A stretch of 64,000 bases of DNA from Burkholderia vietnamiensis LMG 10929 (GCF_000959445.1 NZ_CP009629.1:1-64000); one strand, 5' to 3'. Shown: positions 1 to 8,624, counted from the first letter of the stretch. Numbers and translations: made by a program. Notes: generated by a model not told the origin, from the sequence alone.

Positions 1-1122
1 CGTCACTTCGCGCTGAATGCTGGGGATGCTGGTATTACGCGCCCACCAATCATTTGCCGAGCCGACATAGATGTCGGGCGAATAGGCGGCGCTTACCAAA
101 GCGGGCCAAACTAGCAACTGCTCGTAGCAGATGAGCGTCGCAACGCGCTTTCCGCCGACATCAGCGACGCCGGAGTGCGCCCAGTAGGCGAGGGCGCCAG
201 TATTGGTAAATGGCATCCACATCGAGATTGGGACCGGCACCCGGTCGACAAGAACTAGGTCGCGCTCCGCTCCGATCGACACAAGCGCGTTCACGTATCG
301 CTGGTTCCGAGCGCGCGGCAGATATGCGCCAATAAGTGCCGTCTGTCCGCTTGACGCGAGGTCTGCAGCTTCACTATTCCACCAGATCCGGTTCATCGAC
401 CAATCGCCGCCTACAAGTTCCGGCAACACGAACACCGCCGCGTTGGGGTGCTGGACACGCGAACTTGCAAGCGCCTCCTTGAGCGCCTGCAGCCGGTCGA
501 ATTCCCCGAAAGCGTCCCGAGCCGAACCGATATGCGTGTCCACGCCGACCCACTGGACAGGCGATGGCGCGTGATAAAGGAGGTTGACGGCGAGTGCAAG
601 CACCGCGAAGGGGAGGGACGCGAAAAGGGGCCGCTTGTGCTGCGCAAGCATGTAAAGAATGGAGATGGTCAGTGCGAGGCCCATCCATCCCATACCTGGA
701 AACAAAGCACCTGCGCTGGTTATTGGATTGCACCACCCAAATACCCCTAGCGGCGGTAGCGACACAATCAGGAGGACGCACATAATCCGGACGCCTCGGT
801 GTGATGTGCTCCATGCGAGTGCCCACGCAGCCGCCAACATCACGCTGGGCGTAATCCAAATGGTTACACCCGACAACCAGGGAGGCATGCCACTATCGTC
901 GCTAAAGAATACGCTCGCGCCGCGGAACAAGCCGCGTCCTGCCGCCAGGTAATAGGCAAGACAAACCGCGAACGCTTCCAGCTTGGACCGGGCGTTTCGC
1001 CACGCTAACACCAGTAGTGGTGCGGCGACCAGACCGCCGATAGTGCCGGACCATGCCACCAGAGCGGCAATTGCGCTGAACGTGGCTAGTGCTGCCACGC
1101 GGCTGAGTTTTATCGTTCCCAC
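1..1122 (-). CDS. traB: TraB-like conjugal transfer protein, carbon-nitrogen hydrolase fold (C-terminus outside window)
   Basis: The reading frame stays open from a GTG at 1122 to the window edge, about 374 residues. The first half is hydrophobic with several membrane segments. The second half carries nitrilase-like motifs: VLPEL (candidate catalytic Glu) and ATLICYEQ (candidate catalytic Cys), then SANDWWAR, the pattern of plasmid TraB proteins, which resemble the catalytic domain of apolipoprotein N-acyltransferase. Where a catalytic Lys is expected I see VDRVPVPISMW, with Arg, so activity is uncertain. The start overlaps the end of the upstream gene by 13 bp, suggesting coupling. The last residues visible are SIQREVT. 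The frame is closed just upstream by a TAG at 1129. Confidence 0.75.
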   Translation of the reverse strand, partial: MGTIKLSRVAALATFSAIAALVAWSGTIGGLVAAPLLVLAWRNARSKLEAFAVCLAYYLAAGRGLFRGASVFFSDDSGMPPWLSGVTIWITPSVMLAAAWALAWSTSHRGVRIMCVLLIVSLPPLGVFGWCNPITSAGALFPGMGWMGLALTISILYMLAQHKRPLFASLPFAVLALAVNLLYHAPSPVQWVGVDTHIGSARDAFGEFDRLQALKEALASSRVQHPNAAVFVLPELVGGDWSMNRIWWNSEAADLASSGQTALIGAYLPRARNQRYVNALVSIGAERDLVLVDRVPVPISMWMPFTNTGALAYWAHSGVADVGGKRVATLICYEQLLVWPALVSAAYSPDIYVGSANDWWARNTSIPSIQREVT

Positions 1123-1445
1123 CGTGGACTATTCCGAATGGCGTGCCCACGCTCGATTAGAGCTTGCACGTTAGCAAGCAGGGTTACCACTTGCCGATCA
1201 ATGGACCGAATGCGTCGGGAGGTCGAGGAATCGCAATTTTCCGGGTCTTCATCGCACACTTCGAGCAGATGCTCGAGTTCCGCGCAGAGAGCACGGATGT
1301 GATTCATGCAGCGTTGGGCTTCTTCATGGACGACGCGATGTTCAGACAACGCGTCGTCCACCGCGCTCAATGCACCGGATAGCCGTCGATAGAGGCCCAC
1401 GATGCGGGCCGTGGCATCACTGTCCTCTTTGGCACTCGGGATCAC
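1110..1445 (-). CDS. Small helical protein of unknown function
   Basis: A 111-residue acidic, probably all-helical protein with Cys-containing heptad-like stretches (HIRALCAELEHLLEVC). No family recognised. It overlaps the start of the TraB-like gene by 13 bp and lies about 30 bp after the stop of the preceding gene, so it is likely part of the same transfer-linked transcript. A copy of the dispersed 14-bp near-palindrome sits 5 bp upstream of its start codon. Confidence 0.6.
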   Translation of the reverse strand: MIPSAKEDSDATARIVGLYRRLSGALSAVDDALSEHRVVHEEAQRCMNHIRALCAELEHLLEVCDEDPENCDSSTSRRIRSIDRQVVTLLANVQALIERGHAIRNSPRWER

Positions 1446-1449
1446 GTTT

Positions 1450-1463
1450 TTCTGACGTTGGAA
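1450..1463. repeat. Dispersed 14-bp near-palindrome, copy 1
   Basis: TTCTGACGTTGGAA, the reverse complement of TTCCAACGTCAGAA. It lies in the short gap between two minus-strand genes, immediately upstream of the start at 1445. Confidence 0.85.
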
Positions 1464-1474
1464 GCCGCCCGCCG

Positions 1475-2335
1475 CTACGCGGTCGCGGGCACGAGTCGGA
1501 CCTTGAACACATACCCAAGCTTTTGGAGGTCCCTCACGAGTTGCGTTCCGTTGATGACCGACAGGTCCAGACTTTGTGAGACGTGATCCTCGATCGCTGC
1601 CAGCAGCGCCAGAGCATCCACATGACCCGCCGTCGAAGCCACAGCCTGTTGCGGCGCCCCGATGCCATGCGCAGGACGCGCGGCGATCGCGTCATTCAAT
1701 TGTCGTGTGAGCCGACTGTTCTCGCTCTCCAGCTCGGCGATTTTCTCCTCCAACATGTTGTTGCGAATCGTCAGGACTTCGATTCGCTCATGCTCCTCGT
1801 CCAGGCCGGCGGCCGGGGCTGATGGTATAGCCGGGTGCGTCTCCGAATAGTCGGTCCGCGTCGTCACGTCCGGCGATGCGCCCATCGGCGGCAACGTGTT
1901 TTCCGTGCCGGACGCAGCCGCGGGAGCCGCCGGTTCCGGTGTCGCACTTGTCCGGAGAGTGCTCGCGGGAATGGCATCGGTCGATGCACTGGTGATTCCG
2001 ACGCTCACCAGGCGTCCAGCGATCTTCGCCTCGACATCTTCGTCGCGCGAGAGCAAGCTGCATTCCGTCCACCCCGCCTTCTGGATCAGGTAGTTCACGC
2101 GCCCGAAGTGGTCAACTGCTTCGCCGTAAATCGTGATCGTTTCGCCGTCGTTTGCGACGCGAAGCGAACAGTCAGTGTGTCCTGAATCGTCGGAGACCAA
2201 CGTCCAGTGGCCGGCTTCGTTCGGATTTTCCTGGTAGTCGAACTGTTCGAGATACAGCGCCAGCTCCGCCGCACTGCAAAGATTGCCGGCCAGCATTACG
2301 AGTTGAGCGCTCGAGTGCTCGGGTAACAGTGCCAT
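1475..2335 (-). CDS. Hypothetical protein with central Ala/Pro linker and coiled coil
   Basis: A 286-residue protein not recognised as a known family. Residues 1-110 look like a compact domain, about 115-175 is an Ala/Pro/Ser/Thr-rich linker, about 180-220 is a coiled coil (ENNMLEEKIAELESENSRL-like heptads), and the C-terminus is a short globular segment. A clear Shine-Dalgarno (AAAGGAG) precedes the ATG. It is in the same direction as the surrounding transfer genes. Confidence 0.6.
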   Translation of the reverse strand: MALLPEHSSAQLVMLAGNLCSAAELALYLEQFDYQENPNEAGHWTLVSDDSGHTDCSLRVANDGETITIYGEAVDHFGRVNYLIQKAGWTECSLLSRDEDVEAKIAGRLVSVGITSASTDAIPASTLRTSATPEPAAPAAASGTENTLPPMGASPDVTTRTDYSETHPAIPSAPAAGLDEEHERIEVLTIRNNMLEEKIAELESENSRLTRQLNDAIAARPAHGIGAPQQAVASTAGHVDALALLAAIEDHVSQSLDLSVINGTQLVRDLQKLGYVFKVRLVPATA

Positions 2336-2471
2336 TTAAAACACTCCTTTCAATAAAGCAGATGATGTTGTGCGGGTAGAGCGGATCAGATTTCCCCCGC
2401 AGTCCCCCGCGCTAATCGCGGCGGCCGGCCGGCTCGGGGCGCTCGCGCGCCGATACTCTCAGCTTCCCAAA

Positions 2472-3119
2472 CTAACGGATTCGCCACCCTGAGCTTCGTT
2501 TCGCTTGGTCGTCGTACGGTATGCAGTAGGTCGAGCCGCCGTCTTTGCGCGTTTCGAATCCCGAGCAGTCGAGCATCGCGCGGACATTGTTCATCGACGC
2601 AAATGTCTTTGCCGCGCGTCCTTCAGCCGAGTGAACCCACGCTGCGTCGACCGCCATTTCAACCCCGCCAGAGTGTTCGCCAGCCTTGTATGCTCCCCAC
2701 GCTACCAGCCCAAGCAGGGGTACAGAAACCGCAAAGGAAATGACTACGGCGAAGATGAACTTTCGGCGCATTTCTTGATTTGCCAGAAACCTACCAGCCT
2801 CTATCGCGCGGTCCGCCATTTCGCGGGAAGTCTTTGCGACCGACTCGATGAGACTCGCTTTGACAGCCCGCTCCGCAGCTTCGGCTGTGGCTTCCAGTGC
2901 GAGTTTGTGGTCGGCAAGAACTTGCCGAGTCTGTTCGGTGATGCTCTTGGGAATATCGCCGTACAGGATTTCAAAGTGTCCAAAGGCGAGGAGCAGTGCC
3001 CATACCGAGTCATGTTCCGAGAATCCGCAGATCTCTTTGATCTTGTAGAACTTGGCGACCTCCTCGGGAGTGGGCTCTCGCTGGATCAACGCTTGAAGGG
3101 CTTGGTCAATGGGTTTCAT
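2472..3119 (-). CDS. Single-pass membrane protein of the transfer region (DUF6753/TraM-like)
   Basis: 215 residues. The first 120 residues are helical and soluble. A single membrane segment follows at about 125-148 (FIFAVVISFAVSVPLLGLVA), then a short C-terminal domain with two Cys (LDCSGFE, TYCIPYDD). The layout resembles small plasmid proteins annotated as DUF6753 or TraM-like; this is by appearance only. It starts 3 bp after the stop of the ParA-like gene, so it is likely translationally coupled. Confidence 0.6.
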   Translation of the reverse strand: MKPIDQALQALIQREPTPEEVAKFYKIKEICGFSEHDSVWALLLAFGHFEILYGDIPKSITEQTRQVLADHKLALEATAEAAERAVKASLIESVAKTSREMADRAIEAGRFLANQEMRRKFIFAVVISFAVSVPLLGLVAWGAYKAGEHSGGVEMAVDAAWVHSAEGRAAKTFASMNNVRAMLDCSGFETRKDGGSTYCIPYDDQAKRSSGWRIR

Positions 3120-3122
3120 GGA

Positions 3123-3827
3123 TCACGATGTATATAGGGCGTCATCAAAGGCTTCTTGCATGTTCGTGCGCCACTCGGCCACGACAATGCGCGCGTAGAT
3201 GAAGTTGCTGTCTTGGTCGCCTTCCTGGTTGATAAAGTCGGCAAAGGAGAGATTGGATTCGCGAACCACTTGCATGATTCGGCTATTCATGGCCGGCAGA
3301 AGAAGAACACGGTCATCGTGGTCGGCACCGTACGCGGCATCGAAATGCGCGAACTCGCGAACCTTGCCGAACGCGAGGTTTTTGACAGGTACGACATCGG
3401 GGAACGTTTGAGCGAGCCGGCCGAAAAAGTGGAGGCCGTCCGGCAGTGTGTTCATAACGAAAAGCACACGCACCTGGAAGCCGTAGGCCTGGACTAGACG
3501 GATGAAGCGCTCAAAGAAAAGGACCGCGCGATCGTTGATTCCGTCCGGGAGGTTGGTCACAACATGGCCATCCACGATCACACCATCAGCGTCGGCCGTG
3601 CAGAGAAAATCGGAGAATAGGGGCCAGCCGTCAGCGTCATGGAGGTCAAACTGTCGGGTCGGAAGGGTGCTGTTGAATACGGCGCTAACGTCTGGTGTTC
3701 GCACGTCCCCGTCAACCACGGTGATTCGCGCCGACTGATTCTGCAACCACTCAATCAAGGCCTTCGCCATCACGGATTTGCCGCATCCACCTTTATTGCC
3801 GGCGACCAGCCAGACGATCCTATTCAT
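3123..3827 (-). CDS. ParA/MinD-family ATPase, TraL-like (first of two)
   Basis: 234 residues starting at the ATG at 3827, preferred over an upstream GTG because GGGGAG lies 11 bp before it. Deviant Walker A KGGCGKS is at residues 12-18, followed by VVDGDVRTPDVS, typical of plasmid TraL/StbB-like ParA relatives that act in transfer rather than classical partition. No adjacent ParB is visible. It overlaps the upstream gene by 8 bp. The second paralog is at 4441-5205; both share the layout VDGD-R-PDVS and a PV(K)NLxFG segment. Confidence 0.75.
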   Translation of the reverse strand: MNRIVWLVAGNKGGCGKSVMAKALIEWLQNQSARITVVDGDVRTPDVSAVFNSTLPTRQFDLHDADGWPLFSDFLCTADADGVIVDGHVVTNLPDGINDRAVLFFERFIRLVQAYGFQVRVLFVMNTLPDGLHFFGRLAQTFPDVVPVKNLAFGKVREFAHFDAAYGADHDDRVLLLPAMNSRIMQVVRESNLSFADFINQEGDQDSNFIYARIVVAEWRTNMQEAFDDALYTS

Positions 3828-4407
3828 TCCCGTTCGCACTCCCCATAAGTAACATAATGATATCAGAGCGAAGGGGCAAGGGAAGGGCGTGCAACATTTC
3901 GTATATCGCGAGCTGCGCGTGACGCTGTATCGACTTCATTGAGGTGCTATTCGACGGCTCGGCCACCATTCCATTTGGTGAGCCGGCTGCAAGCCGTCCT
4001 AGATCGCGGAGCATAGGAACAAGACTCGCAGTCACCGCGGCTTCCAACGTTGGAAATTTTTGTGATGCCGTCAGTGGCGTTGCTCGAAATCTAGCTCCGA
4101 TCCGATATTCCATGGCGGTGATCCAGCTGTCGGGCGCGACGCGAAGTGTGTACAAGGCGACGTGAAACGACCGTTCGCTCCGATATTCAAGCTTCTCGGC
4201 ATGCTCCAAGGGGTAGCAACGGTGCTCGTTCGGGGCAGGGAAAACGCTCTCTGCTACTGAGGAAAGCGGGATTCCCCACCCGGATTCCAGATCCGGGGTC
4301 GAGGACAGCACGCGATACGCGCCCATCTTGCCGCCAAAGAAGCAGGGCGTAGCTTTACCGTTGTCGTAATACACCACCGGATCGCCACGTTTGAATCGGC
4401 GTGCCAT
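3820..4407 (-). CDS. Hypothetical protein between the two TraL-like ATPases
   Basis: 195 residues, family not recognised. The N-terminus (residues 1-45) resembles a small beta-barrel (RRFKRGDPVVYYDNGKA). A symmetric version of the dispersed 14-bp motif lies inside the coding sequence (4042-4055) and another copy lies 17 bp upstream of the start. Its position between two ATPases suggests a transfer role, but nothing in the sequence proves that. Confidence 0.55.
   Translation of the reverse strand: MARRFKRGDPVVYYDNGKATPCFFGGKMGAYRVLSSTPDLESGWGIPLSSVAESVFPAPNEHRCYPLEHAEKLEYRSERSFHVALYTLRVAPDSWITAMEYRIGARFRATPLTASQKFPTLEAAVTASLVPMLRDLGRLAAGSPNGMVAEPSNSTSMKSIQRHAQLAIYEMLHALPLPLRSDIIMLLMGSANGNE
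4042..4055. repeat. Dispersed 14-bp motif, symmetric variant TTCCAACGTTGGAA
   Basis: Perfect palindrome formed from two TTCCAAC half-sites. It lies within the coding sequence of the 195-residue protein. Confidence 0.8.
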
Positions 4408-4423
4408 TGTCCTCTACCTCCGC

Positions 4424-4437
4424 TTCCAACGTCAGAA
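4424..4437. repeat. Dispersed 14-bp near-palindrome, TTCCAACGTCAGAA
   Basis: Sits in the gap between the stop of the second TraL-like gene and the start at 4407. Confidence 0.85.
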
Positions 4438-4440
4438 GAA

Positions 4441-5205
4441 TCAGAGCCCGACGTGCGGCCGCAGGCTGTCGAACGCCTTGTGGTTCTCGTGCAGCCAGGT
4501 CACGAGTTCCATGTTCTCGCTCGGCGTCAGTTTGTGGGGCGACTTTGCGGCCTCCTTGACCGGAACCGCGGCAAGCGAATACGGCATGATGTTTTCGTTG
4601 TCCGAGAACAGCTTGTCGACCGTGCGCTCATGCAGTTCGGTCATGGCGGTAGTCAGCCCGCCCGTTTTTTCGAAGCGCTTCTTCGTTTCGCTGGAATCCC
4701 AGCGGCTGAACTTCTCTTCGTCGCCGAAGAACAGGTTTTTGACAACGACCTTGCTCGCGAGACTGCCATCGAGCACCTGCATCGCCTCGTTGAGCAGGTT
4801 CACGCTGTCCGGCAGTCGGTTGATGATCCAGAACATTGAGAGCGGACGCTCGAGCATCGCGACAGTTTGGCAGAACCGAGCGGCTTCCTTGCGCAGCTCG
4901 GCGCCGATACCAGCCGGCAGCGAAATGACGATCGCCTTGTCCGTCTGGTCCATCATGAAGTCCGTCATGTCCATCCAGCCTTCGTGGATGCGGAGATTCG
5001 CCTGCAGGGTCGGCATCGAGTCCGCGAACATCCGCGACACGTCGGGGTTCCGCGTATCGCCATCGACCAGCGACACGGGCATCTGACGTTTCACCGCCCA
5101 GTCGAGAAAGAGGCCGCAAGCGGTGCTCTTGCCCACCCCGCCCTTGTCGCCGTGAAACAAAATGACCGGCTTGCCGGCCGGTGCGGTTTTCTTTGCTTCA
5201 GCCAT
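4441..5205 (-). CDS. ParA/MinD-family ATPase, TraL-like (second)
   Basis: 254 residues from the ATG at 5205, chosen because AAAGGAG lies 9 bp upstream. Walker A KGGVGKS is at residues 21-27, followed by LVDGDTRNPDVSRMF and a mid-protein segment (IVISLPAGIG) in the place of Walker B. Paralogous to the gene at 3123. It follows the DUF3717 gene in what looks like one transcript whose promoter carries the 17-bp operator at 5463, which would place this transfer ATPase under the same control as the modification genes. Confidence 0.75.
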   Translation of the reverse strand: MAEAKKTAPAGKPVILFHGDKGGVGKSTACGLFLDWAVKRQMPVSLVDGDTRNPDVSRMFADSMPTLQANLRIHEGWMDMTDFMMDQTDKAIVISLPAGIGAELRKEAARFCQTVAMLERPLSMFWIINRLPDSVNLLNEAMQVLDGSLASKVVVKNLFFGDEEKFSRWDSSETKKRFEKTGGLTTAMTELHERTVDKLFSDNENIMPYSLAAVPVKEAAKSPHKLTPSENMELVTWLHENHKAFDSLRPHVGL

Positions 5206-5222
5206 CTGATTGACTCCTTTGA

Positions 5223-5426
5223 TTAAATGATTTTCCAACATTCAAACACTTCGCGATCTTCATCCGAAAGCGACGAAAGAGCGCGCGATTCTTCGCGGTT
5301 CCAGATCATTGCCCCGTAGACATCTCCGAGCCGTCGGGCATCGACCGGGATGGAAAATTCCTCCGAAGGCTGCTTCGCCAGAACGTGATTGATCGCGGCT
5401 TCCAACTCGGCAATGGTGAACATCAA
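5223..5426 (-). CDS. DUF3717-family small protein
   Basis: 67 residues. The opening FTIAELEAAINHVLAKQPS followed by LGDVYGAMIWN matches the DUF3717 pattern common in Burkholderia. Function unknown. It is the first gene of a minus-strand unit continuing into the TraL-like gene 17 bp downstream. The operator at 5463-5479 is 37 bp upstream of its start. Confidence 0.75.
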   Translation of the reverse strand: MMFTIAELEAAINHVLAKQPSEEFSIPVDARRLGDVYGAMIWNREESRALSSLSDEDREVFECWKII

Positions 5427-5462
5427 GCCTCCAAAGAGAAATAAGAAAATCAGAGTTTAGTA

Positions 5463-5479
5463 TGTACCCAACGGGTACA
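5463..5479. promoter_or_regulatory. 17-bp inverted-repeat operator TGTACCCAACGGGTACA
   Basis: Perfect 7-bp arms around AAC. It lies in the promoter region of the DUF3717/TraL unit and just beyond the stop of the HTH gene. Three further near-identical copies (8625, 12096, 12153) and one degenerate copy (5782) all fall between 5.4 and 12.2 kb. Confidence 0.85.
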
Positions 5480-5484
5480 GTCTG

Positions 5485-5751
5485 TCAACCTCTGCGCTTT
5501 GTCAATTTCAACGTCGGATGTTGGTCTGTCAGCAGCAGGAACAACTCCCACGTCGCGATCGGCATATTGCGAAAATTAACGGTTCCCTCCGGCTTTTCCC
5601 ACTTTTCCCAAGTTCGCCGCGGGAGCGCCGCAGTAGAAACCAGTGCGCCGGCGCCATCGGGCGATAGCCCCGCATTCTCGCGCGCGGTGCGAACCTCCTC
5701 CGGTGTCGGCTCATGCACCCGCTCTTTAATCGGTCCAGTAAATATCGTCAT
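5485..5751 (-). CDS. Small XRE-like HTH transcriptional regulator
   Basis: 88 residues with a helix-turn-helix at about 16-53 (TPEEVRTARENAGLS then RRTWEKWEK), the compact form often found next to phage or plasmid methyltransferase genes. It lies downstream of the cytosine methyltransferase on the same strand, with a degenerate operator in front of its start. It is the obvious candidate to bind the 17-bp repeats and so to control the whole module; this is inference from position. Confidence 0.75.
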   Translation of the reverse strand: MTIFTGPIKERVHEPTPEEVRTARENAGLSPDGAGALVSTAALPRRTWEKWEKPEGTVNFRNMPIATWELFLLLTDQHPTLKLTKRRG

Positions 5752-5781
5752 CGCATCGTGTCTTTGCTAGTGGCACCACGC

Positions 5782-5798
5782 TGAACCCAACGGGTCCA
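5782..5798. promoter_or_regulatory. Degenerate copy of the 17-bp operator
   Basis: TGAACCCAACGGGTCCA matches the 5463 operator at 15 of 17 positions. It lies 30 bp upstream of the HTH start, suiting weak autoregulation. Confidence 0.55.
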
Positions 5799-5811
5799 AG
5801 CAAACGCAATC

Positions 5812-7845
5812 TTACACGGGCTGAGACACGGATAGAGCAACAGCCACGTTGCGTACCCATATCGGTTGCTTGCTCACCGAACTCGTGGTTCCTGACCACG
5901 CCTGCAAAAGTGTGGTTCCCATCACGCTGGCTATGGCCTTGCCCGCGAGTCGTGGCACGGCATTCCCGATTTGCTCGCGCCACTCTTGATCCGACAGGCC
6001 ATCCAATTCGAGATACTCCTCGGGATCAACGAGGCTTTGGAGAACCGCGAGTTCAAGCGTCGTGAAGGGGCGATGCCACGTCCCGTCGACGGAGCGAATT
6101 ACCGCGACGGTCTTCTCGTTCGCGGCAGGTAGTCGAGGATCGGCAACCGACCAACGGCCGTTATCGTGACACGCGGCCGAAGATACAGCGCCTGACGGTT
6201 GATCCCAGGAAACGACGCCGTAGTGGCCCGCTGTCAGATAGTTGTCGCCCTTGTCGCGTTGAATGCCCGAACGAGGGTCTGCGACCGCGTAGGCGCCCTG
6301 ATCGTCACCTCCTATGACGGTGCCAGCATGGCCGGCCCAGTCTGTCACCTTGTACTTGCTGAAAAGAGGTCCTGCAGGCGGTCGGGGATCGGCGACCGAG
6401 TACGCACCCTGCCCGCTGTCGCTACGCGCGATGACAGTGCCGGCCGGCTCGTCAAAGCTGGTCACGCGGTACTTTCCGGCACCTTCGAAGCTCGTGGTGG
6501 AGCGAGGGTCCTGCACGCATTGTCCAGTCCCGTGTGCGCTCGTGACAGCACCTGCGGCTCCGTTCCACGGGACGATGTGAAACTCGTTGTTGTGTTTCGG
6601 CGTGCCGTTATGTCGAGGGTCTGCAACAGCGAACCGACCTTGATTCGGCCATTGCTGTCCGCTAATCGCGCCGCTCGGGTCACCCCATGCAACCACGCCG
6701 TAGTTTTGCCCGTGGTTCCAACGCTCCGACGGCACGGCGCGCGGGTCCGCAACCGAGAACATGCCTTGCCCCGGCGACTTGACGCCAATGAGTGCGCCGC
6801 TCGGATCATTCCAATCCACGACGCCATAGTTGCGATAATGGAGCGCATCGGCCGGAGCGCGCGGATCGGCCACCGAAAACGAGCCGTTCATCGGTCGACT
6901 GGCTCCAGCAACCACGCCCGACGGCTCGTCCCAGCGACGTACGCCAAGCGCGCCATTGTGCATCTCGGGCACAAGCAGATAGTCGCGAAGATACCCATCT
7001 TCGACGGCGAGCTTGTTGAGGCTGCGCCAGTCGCTTCCGGCTTCTACAAACGCGAGCCGGACCCACGTTTTCCATTGTAGGGACGGGATGCGGTGCATCG
7101 GGCCGCCGGCCGCATCGCCTGGTAGCGGCATTCTGCCGAGTAGCGTGCCGACCGCCTGCAAGGTCTTCTTTTCCGGTTCGTACAGGAACGGGGGCACTTT
7201 CTCGACATGTCGAGCGACCAGCAGGAAGCGCTTGCGGGACTGAGCAAGGGCGCCCAGCTCACCGCAGTCATGGGTCGTTTCCGACACCGCATATCCATAG
7301 CGGCGCAGCAGGTCGATAATCTGGTCGAGCAGGTGTCGTCCCCTGGACGTTATGCGGGGAACGTTCTCGAATACGATCAGTTCAACCGGATCGTTGACGT
7401 ACGCTTCAAGAGCCAACCAGATGCCCCGTAGCGTGAGACGGTTGAGCGCCTGGTATTTCGGCGTTCTGCTGCTGCTTTCGGCGAGAAGCCCGCTAAACCC
7501 CTTGCAGGGTGCGGAGAGAAACCAGATGTGCGGGCGTTCGCCTCCCATTGCACGAACGATGTCCGAAGGCACCGCTTCGCGCCAGTGCCGAGGGGGCTCG
7601 ACACCGTGGAATGCTTTGTACTGGTCTCGGTCGAAGAGATCCAACACCGTTCCCCGCACGCCGGCGAGCTTGTCAAAATTGCGTATCGCTGCAGGATTAA
7701 CGTCAATGCCGCCAATACACCGGAAGCGGGCCTCGAGCGAGCCGACGCGCGCGTGACCTTCATTGAAGCCCTTGGCTCCGCCGCCGAGGCCGCAGAAGAG
7801 ATGACCGTGGCGAATCTCGGTCGGGATGGTGATGGCGCTGTTCAC
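5812..7845 (-). CDS. C5-cytosine DNA methyltransferase with seven-repeat target-recognition region
   Basis: 677 residues from a GTG at 7845 that overlaps the upstream stop. Motif I is HLFCGLGGG (15-23), motif IV APCKGFS (112-118, catalytic Cys114), motif VI ENV (160-162), motif VIII QSRKR (202-206) and motif X GNAVPRLAGKAI near 627. Between VIII and X, residues 297-571 are seven tandem units of about 36-45 residues ending in (S/A)VADPR (QDPR in the fourth) with a WxxPSGA-like core, making the protein much longer than usual Dcm-type enzymes (330-450 residues). It should methylate cytosine C5 in plasmid DNA, conferring protection or marking. No cognate restriction gene is adjacent. Confidence 0.9.
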   Translation of the reverse strand: MNSAITIPTEIRHGHLFCGLGGGAKGFNEGHARVGSLEARFRCIGGIDVNPAAIRNFDKLAGVRGTVLDLFDRDQYKAFHGVEPPRHWREAVPSDIVRAMGGERPHIWFLSAPCKGFSGLLAESSSRTPKYQALNRLTLRGIWLALEAYVNDPVELIVFENVPRITSRGRHLLDQIIDLLRRYGYAVSETTHDCGELGALAQSRKRFLLVARHVEKVPPFLYEPEKKTLQAVGTLLGRMPLPGDAAGGPMHRIPSLQWKTWVRLAFVEAGSDWRSLNKLAVEDGYLRDYLLVPEMHNGALGVRRWDEPSGVVAGASRPMNGSFSVADPRAPADALHYRNYGVVDWNDPSGALIGVKSPGQGMFSVADPRAVPSERWNHGQNYGVVAWGDPSGAISGQQWPNQGRFAVADPRHNGTPKHNNEFHIVPWNGAAGAVTSAHGTGQCVQDPRSTTSFEGAGKYRVTSFDEPAGTVIARSDSGQGAYSVADPRPPAGPLFSKYKVTDWAGHAGTVIGGDDQGAYAVADPRSGIQRDKGDNYLTAGHYGVVSWDQPSGAVSSAACHDNGRWSVADPRLPAANEKTVAVIRSVDGTWHRPFTTLELAVLQSLVDPEEYLELDGLSDQEWREQIGNAVPRLAGKAIASVMGTTLLQAWSGTTSSVSKQPIWVRNVAVALSVSQPV
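6133..6957 (-). repeat. Coding repeat array in the cytosine methyltransferase (seven SVADPR units)
   Basis: Encodes residues 297-571. Each unit reads roughly Y-x-V-x-W-x-x-P-(S/A)-G-A/T-V, a variable stretch, then G-x-(F/Y)-(S/A)-V-A-D-P-R. The fourth unit is the most divergent. Confidence 0.8.
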
Positions 7846-8591
7846 GGTTTGACCTGGATGGAATGAGTTACAAGAACGGTGCTTTCGGACTGTTCGGGCG
7901 GGGCCGCTTCACATTGATTTATTAAAATCATTCTAAAGTGAGCAAATACGGCTGCTGCTCCGAATCCGATGGTTGAAGCCACTATCGCCCACTGCACGAC
8001 GAGGGGATCGGCGAGTGGCGTGACGGAGGCGATCGGCGGGTAGATCGTGTTCACGCTATCGACCGTCACGAGCCAGAGCGCTTGAAAGGTCCAGACGACC
8101 GCCAACGGGCAAAGAAAAACCGGCGCGCTCCATTTCGCCCAGTGCATCAGCACACAACCGGCCGCGAGAATCGTTGCTACGATCGCCCACAATGGCAGGG
8201 CACCGACAACATGCCGCATCCCTGTTCGGTAGGCCGCGATCGCAACCGCAACGAAGCCAAGGGCATACAGGATGCCAAGCGAGTCGGCAAAAGGATTGAC
8301 GTCGATTGGCTCACGCAAGCCGGTACGCTCGACATGGGTGTTCTGATCCATGTTCATTAGCGTCTCCCGAGGTTCGTTAATGAGTTGGGCGAGAGCTTCG
8401 CGCAGACGCTCTGCCGCGCAAATCGCGGGCATCGGGTAGGGGCCAATGCCCGCTATCCCTTGCACACGTACGGTCGAAATGATTGCCCTGCCCTCGTCGC
8501 TCCGTGCGGGAGCGTCATAGGTCAGCTCAACCTGAGCACCTGCCTTTCGCGCACGCTCCACAAGAGCGCGTAGTTCCCGCATGTCCGTCAT
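7842..8591 (-). CDS. Membrane protein with soluble N-terminal region, coupled to the methyltransferase
   Basis: 249 residues from the ATG at 8591, with AGGTGG 6 bp upstream. The first 100 residues are soluble, including an RELRALVERARKAGAQVELTY segment. Residues about 105-225 contain four to five hydrophobic segments. Family not recognised. The stop overlaps the methyltransferase start by 4 bp, so the two are coupled. The operator at 8625-8641 lies 34 bp upstream, in promoter position. Confidence 0.6.
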   Translation of the reverse strand: MTDMRELRALVERARKAGAQVELTYDAPARSDEGRAIISTVRVQGIAGIGPYPMPAICAAERLREALAQLINEPRETLMNMDQNTHVERTGLREPIDVNPFADSLGILYALGFVAVAIAAYRTGMRHVVGALPLWAIVATILAAGCVLMHWAKWSAPVFLCPLAVVWTFQALWLVTVDSVNTIYPPIASVTPLADPLVVQWAIVASTIGFGAAAVFAHFRMILINQCEAAPPEQSESTVLVTHSIQVKP

Positions 8592-8624
8592 GATCGCCAC
8601 CTGAAAGTAATACGGTAAAATCAT

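Noticed and set aside
374..859. Minus-strand 161-codon frame
   Set aside because: Shadow of the TraB-like gene in another frame; low-complexity Arg/Ala/Pro composition.
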